Both the position numbers and the translations under genes were made by a program. Shown here piece by piece: positions 44,310 to 53,872 of a stretch of 64,000 nucleotides of DNA. The DNA comes from Zygnema cylindricum (taxonomy: Eukaryota; Streptophyta; Zygnematophyceae; Zygnematales; Zygnemataceae). The notes beneath the pieces are model-generated. The model did not search any database, was not told the DNA's origin, and worked only from the letters and a program-made list of their open reading frames with translations. Location: the NCBI GenBank assembly GCA_037447655.1, contig JBBHKE010002914.1:62001-126000 (forward strand), read 5' to 3'. The first letter of the stretch is position 1. The number at the start of each line of letters is the position of its first letter.

Positions 44310-45420
44310 GGTTAAGGGCCCACCATCTAGGGTGCCCATATTCAATGGAGTTGGCTTCATTTAATTGGAAAGTATGATGATAGGAGCTCAATGTGAGAAA
44401 CGGTTTTGGGGAATAGTGAGTGGACGGGTGAGGCGCCCATCCAGTCTTGGGATACCTCCAGGGTTTACAGGAGGCAGATTCACTAGAGATGCAGATTAAT
44501 CTTCAACAAAGGAGATAAAGGAAGAAGAGATGATGGACAAAGGAAAGGAAAAGGAGATGACCACACCAATACCAACTGGTTCGACATTCATATCACCTAT
44601 TCCGAGGAACAAGGAGAATGATACTGATACCTGGGACTTCAACAATATGGCGGCAAAACACTTCATCCTCGGCCATCTTACTCAAGGACTTGCATGTCCT
44701 CATTTGCAGGTAGAAAGGGCATCCGATCTTTGGATGGCTTTCATAGAGATGTACCGAAGTGGTACGATTCAGCAACAATAGTTGGTTGATCAGAAAGTTA
44801 ACCAGTATGTATACAAAGGGGGGAAGATGTTCAATTTTTGTAATAAGCTTGCTACACTTTCCATAGAGCTAGAGAGTGCTGGAAAAGATTTTAGTGAAAA
44901 AGAAAAGGTTAACTGTCTACTGATGAAGATAGGCGATGAGTTCGAGAACATAGTCAACCGTGTGCAAGACTTGCCGGACTCAAGGTGGATATGGAACTCA
45001 GTGGTAGGAATGATTCTCATTCGGGAGAATACAATTGAGATCCGAAGGGGAGGAAAGAGTGGGCAAGCCTTGGGAGCTGGGATCGACTGAAGGAACAATG
45101 ATTCCCGGAGACCAATTGGAAATTACGGAGGGGGGGAGCAGAAAAATCAGACCAACGAGTTTGGACCAAGGGCTCCCAAGGTTTTATGTCATTTCTGTAA
45201 GAAACCAGAACACTATATGGCGGAGTGCACTAAGCTAACCGAGCTTCGGTTAAAGGTGGGGCAGACTTGTAGAACCCTGAGGGGAAAGAAAAAGGCCTTT
45301 GTGACACAGGTACAAGAGGCAAAATCGAAAGACGAGGACGATCAACTCCTATTGGATGAGGAGTTGCAAGCGACAAACAAGGTAGAAATTCCACAATGCA
45401 CAAATGTGCTTTCGGTGGAT
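44290..45420 (+). pseudogene. F gag, starting inside the LTR, decayed
   Basis: ATG 44290 opens MEISELQVKGPPSRVPIFNGVGFI and then meets TAA where relatives have a Tyr-Trp pair. Gag core continues in 44530-44781 (HFILGHLTQGLACPHLQVERASDLW), meets TAG (CAG to TAG), and resumes 44782-45090. The zinc knuckle LCHFCKKPEHYMAEC (about 45186-45230) has its Gly replaced by Glu. Stops and frameshifts make the whole unreadable as one protein. Confidence 0.85.
44310..44324 (+). other. Primer binding site of F
   Basis: GGTTAAGGGCCCACC directly follows the LTR, one mismatch from GGTTATGGGCCCACC in A. It is complementary to the anticodon arm of initiator tRNA-Met. Confidence 0.8.
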
Positions 45421-45744
45421 TGATAGGTGAAGCAGGCTGGACAGTAGATTCAGGTGCCTCCATGCACATGTGTAAGGATAAACACCTGTTCACTAAGATA
45501 AGAAAGATTCCCACCGTAGAGATAGAGTACGGGGATGGGAGCTAGTCACTACTACTCTTGTAAGATCGGTAGATCTGAAAGTAATGGTAGAAGGAAAGAC
45601 ATCCATAGTTACATTCTTCGATGTATTGTTTATTCCGGAGTTGAACAAAAACCTCATCTCTACGGCTATATAAGATGATAAGGATTTTGATACTAGCAAT
45701 AGGAAAGGAGTATTTACTGCTAGTTTTGAGGAGGAAGTTTATTT
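45421..45744 (+). pseudogene. F protease region, left of solo LTR H
   Basis: Translation in changing frames gives AGWTVDSGASMHMC (about 45429-45470), so the Asp-Ser-Gly-Ala site is intact here, then YGDG and NKNLIS. A deletion near 45540 and a TAA near 45669 break the frame. The segment stops at 45744, where solo LTR H is inserted, and continues at 46820. Confidence 0.8.
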
Positions 45745-46814
45745 TGTTGTTCATAGCCATTTACAGCCATGAATGTACCCTCGGAAGCACCACAGACTAC
45801 CCCAAAACAGCCTACTTTGATTCCACTCAGATATCCACAGAATAACCAAACCAATCTGAAACTACTCAACCTGATAGTTTCCAGGCCACTTAGTATTCCC
45901 ACCAAATTTCATATAATAATACCAAACCAAATAATCACAACACTCAGTCAAAGTTGCAGAAAAACAGCCTGCCAGAACTTTGATAAATATGACCAACTTC
46001 ACAATGAAGCCCCAAGCAAATCAGACACACAATAGGTCTGCAAATTTGCCACAATATTGCCAATACAAGGAGGAACACACATGCAGAATTTCAAATAATT
46101 CTGCCAATTAAACTGAGAGCAATTCTCAGATGAATATCCCAAAAAGGAGCAGAAACAGTTTCTGTCCAAAAAGTTCCCCTTAAATCTAGAAATGACTAAG
46201 TCCTACCAATATATACTACAGCTTACTACTAACTGTACGGAGGCATACCAGCCGTACGTAATCAACCAACTACATCTATTAATGTGAGTGTACTTGAGAT
46301 CTACCGTAATAATTAATACACGGGACAAACAAGAAATGACTAAATATTTACAAGTCTTACAAATTACGTCAAACGAATCCGGACCGTCCAAAATAAATAT
46401 CATGTGATGGACGCGATTTCGCGTCCCTCACCAAACTGACGGCGCCGCCGTCCGTAGCTCCGGTGGCGTCCAATTCATCACATGTTTGACCGTCGCATTA
46501 TGTTTCGTACGACCCACGTACAATTTAAATCATTTCGAATATTAATCACCGGATCGCTTCGCAATCCACCGTCCATTTCTCCATCACATTCCGCACTTTC
46601 GTCTATGTTTCTTCGCGTCACTTGAAGTCCAATTCCGTACGTTCCAATAAACTTAGTACCAAGTACGCAAGCTGCTATGACTGCGATGTGACCATCGCAG
46701 CATGGCAGCGCAATATCTTTATCACACACGCTGTTATGACTGCGGTGTGACCAGCGCAGCATGGCAGCATAGTAATGTGATATAGAGAGGACTAAAGGTT
46801 TCCAAAATCCAACA
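45745..46814 (-). repeat. Solo LTR H, distantly related to the LTR of element C
   Basis: A 1070-bp TG...CA segment (TGTTGTTCATAGCC to AAATCCAACA) interrupts element F with a perfect 5-bp target duplication TATTT (45740-45744 and 46815-46819). It shares short blocks with the C LTR on the opposite strand (ACTGTACGGAGGCATACCAGCCGTAC resembles the reverse of C's GTACGGCTGGTATGCATCCGTACAGT). It holds two near-identical units with GCAGCATGGCAGC (46690-46770). No internal region, hence a solo LTR. Confidence 0.85.
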
Positions 46815-46819
46815 TATTT

Positions 46820-47814
46820 CACCACTGAAAAAGGTAGCTAAGGGATGTTTAGGCTGATTTTAAGTAATGAAAAGAAGAAACTTTATTATGCTGGTGTTCA
46901 TGATATTATGATGTGGCATAAGAGGCTAGGGCATGTGAATCTAGATAAGCTAAGAGAGATGAAAAAGATGGGAGTGGTGGAAAGAACTCAGTTCAGTGAC
47001 AGTGAGAATCTAAGTGATTGTAGTGGATGTGCTTTAGGTAAAGCACACAGATTGCCCTTTCCCAAAACACCCATCTATAAGGAAGAAAAAATTCTAGATC
47101 TAGTACACACAAATATTTGGGGACCGGCCAAAGTGCCCTCAATGGGGGGGAAGAGATTTATGATGACTATCACTGATGATTTGGTCTCGGTATTCCAGGG
47201 TGTATTTTTTGAAAAACAAGTCAGAAGCTCAGGATTGTTTTAGACAATATAAAGCATGGAGCGAAAAACTTAATGAAACTCTTATCAACAGAGTAAAGAG
47301 TGACAATGGTGGAGAGTATACTTCTAACCAGTTTGAGGATTTTTTGAAGGAAGATGGAGTTCAACACCAAAAGACAGTTCCTGAAAACCCGAAACAAAAT
47401 GGGGTAACTAAACAATTAAATAGAACACTGAGTGATAGTGCTAGAAGTATGTTGTCGGATAAGAAGATAGGAAAAAGGTTATGGGCAGAAGCAATGAAAT
47501 ACGCTAATTACCTCAAAAATAGAGTTCTTACCTCAGCTATAAAAGATCAAACACCTTATGAGAAATGGACCGGCCGAAAACCAGACATATCTCACTTAAA
47601 GATTTTCTGTAGTGAAGTATTCAATCTAGATACAGATCGGTCTAATTGGAAGCTAGATCCTAAAGGAAAACCACGATACCTATTAGGATATGATGAGGAT
47701 GTTAAAGGATATAGATTTTACGATCGAAAAAGGGAAGATATAATCTTAGTAAAACATCTAGTAGTTATGGATGAAGAAAGTCTGTGGATCCCTTCAAGTA
47801 TACAAAGTCAATAA
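46820..47814 (+). pseudogene. F integrase with two catalytic residues substituted
   Basis: The finger is present (MMWHKRLGHVNLDKL, CSGCALGKAHRLPFP). The first catalytic aspartate position reads VHTNIWGPAKVPS (Asp to Asn), the second reads KSDNGGEYTSNQ (Asp kept), and the glutamate position reads NPKQNGVTKQLNRTL where relatives have GVAERLNRTL (Glu to Lys). A one-base insertion at about 47180 shifts the frame between 46845-47243 and 47176-47814. The integrase would be inactive even if the frame were whole. Confidence 0.88.
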
Positions 47815-49140
47815 AAATCAGATTTGAGTCGGAAAATTTCGATGACTTTGAGCTTTCTAACTATCCAGGTTTTAGAGAAGATGACATTCTTGCAGGTACA
47901 AATCAGACCGAAAAGGACTCGGCTACGAAAACTCTAGTGATAACAATACCCGAAGTGGAAGACGTGATGGAAATTGCTTAAGAATCAAGGGATAGGGGAG
48001 AAGCCGAGATTGTTTGAAAGAACCCACAAGAACCATCAATTCCGGCCACAGATTTTGAGGGGGGAAGGACAAGTAGCAAAAGATTACAAGAAATAAAAGT
48101 TAATAACAAGGTAACAAAACTATCTCATCAAGATGAACCTCAAACTTATGTAGAGGCGATGACTTGTCCAAAAAGAAATCGGTGGAAGATAGCCATCAAT
48201 GAGGAGATGGCCTCAATTGTGGCGTTGAAATTTGGGAGCTAGTGGACTGTACACCTAACCAAAAATAAATTGGTTGTAAGTGGGTTTCCAAATTAAAAGT
48301 GAAACCCGGAAAACACCATTGAGCTTTACAAAGCCTGATTAATGGCAAAAGGACTTACACTGAAAGAAGGAATCGACTACGAGGAAACCTTTGCCCCGGT
48401 GGTCAAATTCCCTCTGTCCGCATACTTCTCACTCTAGCAGAAGCAAAAGACATGGAGGTGCACTAGATGGACATAAACACAGCCTTTTTGCATGGAGAAT
48501 TGGAAGAGGAGATCTTCATGCGACAACCCGAAGGGTTTGTGGAGAAAAGAGAGGAGAGTAAGGTATGCGGGCTGATTAAATCCCTTCACGTTTTGAAACA
48601 GGCGCCTCGACAGTGGAATAAGAAACTTGATGAGTTTCTTACCGGTTTGGGATATATCCGGATCTGCTCAGATCACTCAATCTATGTTTTTGAAGATGAG
48701 GAAGGTATTATATTTATTGCAATTTATGTTGATGATTTGCTTGTTTTAAGTAAATCAATGGAAAAAAGTAATAAACTGAAAACCGATCTTAATGGGAGAT
48801 TTGAAATGAAGGATATCGGGGAAGAAAAATATATTTTGGGAATTTAAGTAGAAAAAGACCGAAAAAGAAATATTATAAGATTGACTCAAAAGGAAGCAAT
48901 AGGGAACATGCAAGAACAATTTCAGATGGATAAAACTAATAGTTGTACAACTCCAATGGAGTTAAAGAAGGAAATTGAGGGGAGTGAGGAAGAAGGAGTC
49001 TTAGTCTTAGACGAGGAATTATCTCCTGAAGAACAGAAGTTCATGCGGACTATTTCTTACAGGCAAGTAGTGGGAAGTCTAATATATTTTATGAATTGTA
49101 CCCGGCCGGATTTAGCTGCAGCTGTAGGAGTGCTGAGTAG
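47815..49140 (+). pseudogene. F reverse transcriptase, decayed, cut by element A
   Basis: 47784-47981 encodes part of the acidic linker. Around 48260-48450 the N-terminal reverse transcriptase is recognisable only in pieces (EGIDYEETFAPVV). 48467-48847 encodes MDINTAFLHGELEEEIFMRQPEGF, SLHVLKQAPRQWN (Tyr-Gly to His-Val) and AIYVDDLLVLSKS. 48881-49140 runs to VVGSLIYFMNCTRPDLAAAVGVLS, where element A interrupts at 49141. Confidence 0.88.
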
Positions 49141-49353
49141 TGCAATTCTGTGTCCTCCATTGGACCACAGAATACAGGAAGCCTCTAGATAGTATTTAAC
49201 TAACCCACTTTAAGCCACAACCACTGCTGCCCAAGAAGGCAAACTGACAATTTGACTGCACCCCTGTGTAGCCTGGACTCCCTTGAGTCCGTAGAAAAAA
49301 GAATCACTGAAAAAGGCCAACTAGGCGATAAATTATAGGGTGGCAAAGATGCC

Positions 49354-49361
49354 AATTTATA
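49354..49361 (-). promoter_or_regulatory. TATA box of A 3' LTR
   Basis: The minus strand reads TATAAATT, with the GTAC-rich and G-box block lying upstream in the element's sense, as in a U3 region. The corresponding box in the 5' LTR is at 54735-54742. Confidence 0.55.
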
Positions 49362-49893
49362 CAAACTCTCAGAGAGAGGACTATCTACCTAAATTTTCCT
49401 AAGTCCTAGTTTTCCTACTTCCCTCTCACAGCTCCTATCTACTCCTTGTATGAACCAATCAAAAAACTGTATAGTACAAGAAAGTACTACTTCCGATGTA
49501 CTTTCTGTACGGCCTCTGTACGACAAGGCCATTAAGTGGACGCGTGTCCACTTTCCACTCGTCCGTACGTTCCTCGGAATTCCCGCGACCGAATGATGTC
49601 TTCCCACGTGGCGCCAGGTCATGCCACGTCACTAAATGCCAAAATGACCATTCCGGGATTTCGGCGATAATGTGAGCCGTTAGATTTGATGTGAAATTCA
49701 ATCTCGGCCGTAATAAATACTTGCGCGATATTTGTTTCGCTTTCGAAACAAAATGCGCGATATCCATTTCAAACAAGTACAGTACTTCGTATTTCGTAGA
49801 ACTGTATCTATGTGTGGCGTTGAGGGTTTCAGTTAAATGAATCTAGTACATTACAATAGTTTAAATACTAATGAAACCCTATATCTCCTAACG

Positions 49894-49972
49894 GACTTCT
49901 ACGACAGACTGGTTAGAGCTAACGGCTACGCCGTGTCAACCGGTCGGGGGTTCGAGTCCTTCCGGACTCAAC
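49894..49972 (+). other. tRNA-like stretch in A 3' LTR, antisense to the element
   Basis: CTGGTTAGAGCT resembles a tRNA D arm (A-box region), and GGTTCGAGTCC (49949-49959) matches the Pol III B-box consensus. The TTCGAGT T-loop is flanked by GGGGG and CCTTC, which can pair with G-T wobbles. The cloverleaf is otherwise imperfect and has no clear anticodon arm, so this is a relic or mimic, not a working tRNA gene. Confidence 0.5.
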
Positions 49973-50192
49973 CTTTTGTTGAGAGTGGCTTAAGCCACTC
50001 TTTAGTCCTTCCTATGGAGTTGAGGCAGCCATGGCTCCATTGCTCTCTCTCTCTCTCCTTCAGTGACTTCAACAAGTATGGGGGCGAGAGAGAGAGAAGA
50101 GATAGAGGCAGGTTGCCTACTTTTTCTTTTCTAATAAATTTAGACCTAGAAAATATATTAAAAACTACTTATTTCAACACTCCCCTTATTTT

Positions 50193-52052
50193 CTAGTCAA
50201 ATTTTAATTTTTCTTTTAACCCGCATTTCTCCCGACAATATTTTAATTTAGGAGAGGGCACAGGTTTGGTCATCATGTCAGCCACCATTTCTTCATCAGG
50301 TATATACACAAGATTTAAAATTTTATTTTCAACTTTTTCTCTTACGAAACTTAATCTTATGTCCATATGTTTTGCTTTGAAATGATGTTTTGGATTGGCT
50401 GCGATTGCGATTGCAGCTTGATTATCGCAAAAGATTTCATGCACTCCCTCCTTCATATATCCCAGTTCTTGCAATAATGACTTCACCCACATTAGTTCTT
50501 TCACAGCAGAACAAGACGCCATATACTCAGCCTCTATAGTAGAGTGAGCAACCACCTTTTGTTGCTTACTGCTCCAACAGCAAGCACCTTCCCCAACATA
50601 CAACACATACCCAGAAGTGCATCGTCTCATAGGTGCGTCCCCATAACTGGCATCACTCCAAGTAGTGATGTCAGTGTGCTCCCCTCGCAAATGCAACCAT
50701 AACTCTCTAGTTCCCACCAGATATCTCATGACTCTTTTGGCTGCCTCCCAATCCCTCTTCCTAGGATCATTAAGACTCCTACTGAGTACACCAACTGCCG
50801 CCGCTATGTCCGGCCTGGTACAATTCATAAAATAGATTAAGCTTCCTACGACCTGTCTATAAGGGATAGACTTCATGAACTCTCTCTCCTCTGGACTCAT
50901 CTGATCGTCTAAGATCATCACTCCTCCTTCTACACTCCCATCACTTCCTTTTTTCAAGTCCATGGGAGTGGTACAACTGTTAGCATTTTCCATCTGGAAT
51001 TTCTCAAGCATATTACCTATTGCTTCTTTCTGAGTAAGTCTGATAATCTTCTTCCCCGTATCTCTCTCCATTTGGATCCCCAAAATATATTTTGCCTCCC
51101 CTAAATCCTTCATATCAAATCTGCCCCTAAGATCTTTCTTTAGCCTATTGATATTCTCTAAAGACTTACTTAACACAAGCAGATCATCCACATAAATTGC
51201 AATAAAAATGACACCATTCTCATCTTCAAACATATAGATAGAATGGTCAGAGCTGATCCGGATGTATCCCAGATCGGTGAGAAACTCATCTAGTTTCTTA
51301 TTCCACTGTCGGGGAGCCTGTTTCAGTCCATATAAGGACTTTATGAGCCTGCACACTTTGCTCTCTTCTCCTTCTTCCACCAACCCCTCGGGTTGCCCCA
51401 TAAAAATTTCTTCCTCTAACTCACCATTAAGAAAAGCAGTCTTAATATCCATCTGGTGAATTTCCATGTCTTCCGCTGCGGCCAGACTGAGGAGAATCCT
51501 TACCGATGGGAACCGCACAACTGGAGCAAAGGTCTCCTCATAGTCAATCCCCTCTTTTTGGGTGAACCCCTTCGTTACCAATCGAGCCTTATACCTCTCA
51601 ATTGTATTATCTGGGTTCAGTTTTAGTTTAAATACCCATTTACATCCAATAGGTTTTCTGTCTGGAGGGCAATCCGCTAGTTCCCAAGTATTTGCTTCCA
51701 TGATAGAAGTCATCTCATCATTTATGGCTCTAATCCATCTTTCTTTCTCTGGACTATTCACTGCCTCTAAGTAAGACTGAGGCTCATCTGGGTGAGATAG
51801 CTTAGTTACCTTATGGGCAGCTTGTTTTTCCTGTATCCTTTTGCTGCTCCTCCTTCCTCCCTCAAACTCCGAAGCTGGAATGGATGGAAGTCTTCGATTT
51901 CTTCTCACTGTCTCATTGGCTCCCCTGTCCATAAAAACCGTATCTTGTCCCACTTCTTCCATCTCCTCGAAGTCCATAGGAGTATGTGAGGTTTCCGGTG
52001 AGTCTCCTGTATCTTCGATCTCCCCTGAATCTGTAATCACAGTTTCACTCAT
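50193..52052 (-). CDS. Element A reverse transcriptase-RNase H (C-terminal polyprotein part)
   Basis: A 619-codon open frame. Residues 60-100 are the linker (SEFEGGRRSSKRIQEKQAAHKVTKLSHPDEPQSY). Reverse transcriptase spans about 120-360 with KWVFKLKLNPDNTIERYKARL, MDIKTAF (Asp202), SLYGLKQAPRQWN and YVDD at 287-290, so all three catalytic aspartates are present. RNase H spans about 460-580 with Asp467 (TTWSDASYGD), Glu508 (TIEAEYMAS) and Asp543 (FCDNQAAI), then HHFKAKHMDIRLSFVREKV. It would copy element RNA into DNA inside gag particles. The true protein continues from integrase without a break in the family. Here it is separated by a one-base deletion near 52150, so the Met at 52050-52052 is not the native start. 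Confidence 0.93.
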   Translation of the reverse strand: MSETVITDSGEIEDTGDSPETSHTPMDFEEMEEVGQDTVFMDRGANETVRRNRRLPSIPASEFEGGRRSSKRIQEKQAAHKVTKLSHPDEPQSYLEAVNSPEKERWIRAINDEMTSIMEANTWELADCPPDRKPIGCKWVFKLKLNPDNTIERYKARLVTKGFTQKEGIDYEETFAPVVRFPSVRILLSLAAAEDMEIHQMDIKTAFLNGELEEEIFMGQPEGLVEEGEESKVCRLIKSLYGLKQAPRQWNKKLDEFLTDLGYIRISSDHSIYMFEDENGVIFIAIYVDDLLVLSKSLENINRLKKDLRGRFDMKDLGEAKYILGIQMERDTGKKIIRLTQKEAIGNMLEKFQMENANSCTTPMDLKKGSDGSVEGGVMILDDQMSPEEREFMKSIPYRQVVGSLIYFMNCTRPDIAAAVGVLSRSLNDPRKRDWEAAKRVMRYLVGTRELWLHLRGEHTDITTWSDASYGDAPMRRCTSGYVLYVGEGACCWSSKQQKVVAHSTIEAEYMASCSAVKELMWVKSLLQELGYMKEGVHEIFCDNQAAIAIAANPKHHFKAKHMDIRLSFVREKVENKILNLVYIPDEEMVADMMTKPVPSPKLKYCREKCGLKEKLKFD

Positions 52053-52105
52053 GTCTTTTTCGGGAACGACTGAGTTCTCCTCACTTTCGGACTCAAATCT
52101 GATCC

Positions 52106-53863
52106 TTATCTTCTTTGTATATTTGAAGGGGTCAAATGACTTCCCTTCATCATGACAACTAAGTGTTTGACCAGAATGATATCTTTCTTTGCTAAGTCAT
52201 AGACTCTATATCCCTTAACATCCTCATCATATCCCACAAAGTATCCAGGTTTTCCCTTAGCATCTAGTTTCCAGTTTTTCCTATCCGTGTCAAGACTGTA
52301 AACTTGGCTACCAAATACTTTAAGGTGTGAGATATCTGGTTTCCTTCCAACCCATCTCTCATAAGGTGTCACTCCCTTTACAGCTGAGGTAAGGACTCTA
52401 TTTTTAATATAGTTGGCACAGTTCATTGCCTCTGCCCAAAATCTCTTTCCTATTTTCTTGTCTGCCAACATACTGCATGCACTATCTCCTAGTGTTCTAT
52501 TCAACCTCTCAGCTACCCCATTTTGTTCTGGGTTATATGGTACAGTTTTCTGGTGCTGCACTCCCTCATCTCTCAAATATTCCTCAAACTCGTTAGAGGT
52601 ATATTCCCCCCCATTATCACTCCTTATCCTCTTAATGGGGGTTTCATGCAACTTCTCACTCCAAGCTTTATATTCTTTGAAGTTAGTTGATGCTTCAGAC
52701 TTTGTTTTCAGAAAGTAGACTCTAGAGTATCTAGACCAGTCATCAGTTATTGTCATCATAAACCTCTTTCCTCCAACCGAAGGTACTTTTGCAGGCCCCC
52801 AAATATCTGTGTGGACTAAATCTAATACTTTCTCACCTCTATATGTGGCGGCTTTGGGAAAGGGAAGTCTGTGAGCCTTACCTTGAGCACAACCACTACA
52901 ATCATCCATCATTTCATTATCCCCAAACTCAATGCCATCTACTACCCCAAGTTTTTTCATTTCCCTTAACCTATCAAAATGTACATGCCCCAACCGCTTA
53001 TGCCAAATCATCACCTTAGGAACACCAACATAGTAAGCATTCTTCTTTTCATTACTCAAGTTAAGCCTAAACATTCCTTGGCTACCCTTATCTGCTGTGA
53101 AGTAAACTTCATCCCCATACTTAGCTGTAAAGACTCCCTTTCTGGTGAAGGTATCAAACTCTTTGTCATCTAACACAGACGTAGAGACAAGATTTTTACT
53201 CAGCTGAGGAATGTAAAGTACATCTGAGAATGTAAGTATAGAAGTCTTACCCTCCACTAAGACTTTCAGATCTACTGATCCCATTAGATGTGTAGTAACC
53301 ACTCTCCCATCCCCATACTCTATCTCTGCAGTAGGAATCTTTCTTAACTTAGTGAAGAGTTCTTTATCACGACACATATGCATGGATGCACCTGAGTCGA
53401 TGATCCATCCTTCCTGTGGAGCTTCCCGGATGGCTCCAAGGGCACACTTCTGCCTCCGAGGAATCTCCTTCTCCTCCAAACTCTCGTCAAGAAGAAGCTC
53501 CCCATCCTCCTCAGAGGACTCATCCTCGGTTTCTCCTGACACTTTTGTAACCACAAGTGCCTTTTTCTTCCCTCCGGAAGAAACCCCTCCACGGTTCTCT
53601 TGGAGCCTCAGCTTTGATAGCTTGACACAATCTGCAATAAAGTGTCCCGGCTTTTTGCAATAATGACAAAGACCCTTTGGGGGCCTCTGTCCCCCTGAAT
53701 GATCTCTTTCCCCTCTATAAGGTTTCTTCGGGTCCTTCCCCCATCGGTCCCCTCCTACTGCTAGAGCTTGAATACTCTTTCCTCCTCTCCTAATCTCCAT
53801 TGTGTTTTCTTGCACAAGTATCATCCTCACTACTGTGTTCCATTTCCATGAACTATCAGGCAT
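52106..53863 (-). CDS. Element A nucleocapsid-protease-integrase part of the polyprotein
   Basis: A 585-codon open frame. Residues 66-79 are the zinc knuckle CHYCKKPGHFIADC. Residues 156-159, DSGA, are the aspartic protease site (WIIDSGASMHMC). The integrase finger is His288, His293, Cys322, Cys325. The catalytic triad is Asp353 (VHTDIWGP), Asp416 (RSDNGGEYTS) and Glu452 (NPEQNGVAERLNR), with 35 residues between the last two as usual for integrases. Upstream it is separated from gag only by a TGA where B2 has an Arg codon (NIVNRVQELPDS), a CGA-to-TGA change. Downstream a one-base deletion turns the family reading VVMDEGKSFDP into VVMMKGSHLTP. All catalytic residues are intact. Confidence 0.93.
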   Translation of the reverse strand: MPDSSWKWNTVVRMILVQENTMEIRRGGKSIQALAVGGDRWGKDPKKPYRGERDHSGGQRPPKGLCHYCKKPGHFIADCVKLSKLRLQENRGGVSSGGKKKALVVTKVSGETEDESSEEDGELLLDESLEEKEIPRRQKCALGAIREAPQEGWIIDSGASMHMCRDKELFTKLRKIPTAEIEYGDGRVVTTHLMGSVDLKVLVEGKTSILTFSDVLYIPQLSKNLVSTSVLDDKEFDTFTRKGVFTAKYGDEVYFTADKGSQGMFRLNLSNEKKNAYYVGVPKVMIWHKRLGHVHFDRLREMKKLGVVDGIEFGDNEMMDDCSGCAQGKAHRLPFPKAATYRGEKVLDLVHTDIWGPAKVPSVGGKRFMMTITDDWSRYSRVYFLKTKSEASTNFKEYKAWSEKLHETPIKRIRSDNGGEYTSNEFEEYLRDEGVQHQKTVPYNPEQNGVAERLNRTLGDSACSMLADKKIGKRFWAEAMNCANYIKNRVLTSAVKGVTPYERWVGRKPDISHLKVFGSQVYSLDTDRKNWKLDAKGKPGYFVGYDEDVKGYRVYDLAKKDIILVKHLVVMMKGSHLTPSNIQRR

Positions 53864-53872
53864 TCCCTGTAC

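Larger units (their letters stand above)
49141..50179 (-). repeat. 3' LTR of A
   Basis: Matches 54522-55560 along its whole length. It contains a minus-strand TATAAATT (49354-49361), a GTAC cluster (49470-49575), the CCACGTGG box near 49604, and the tRNA-like stretch 49894-49972. Confidence 0.95.

Noticed and set aside
49894-49972. A functional tRNA gene
   Set aside because: The D- and T-arm-like parts are present, but the acceptor and anticodon stems do not pair convincingly, and related copies are more degenerate.
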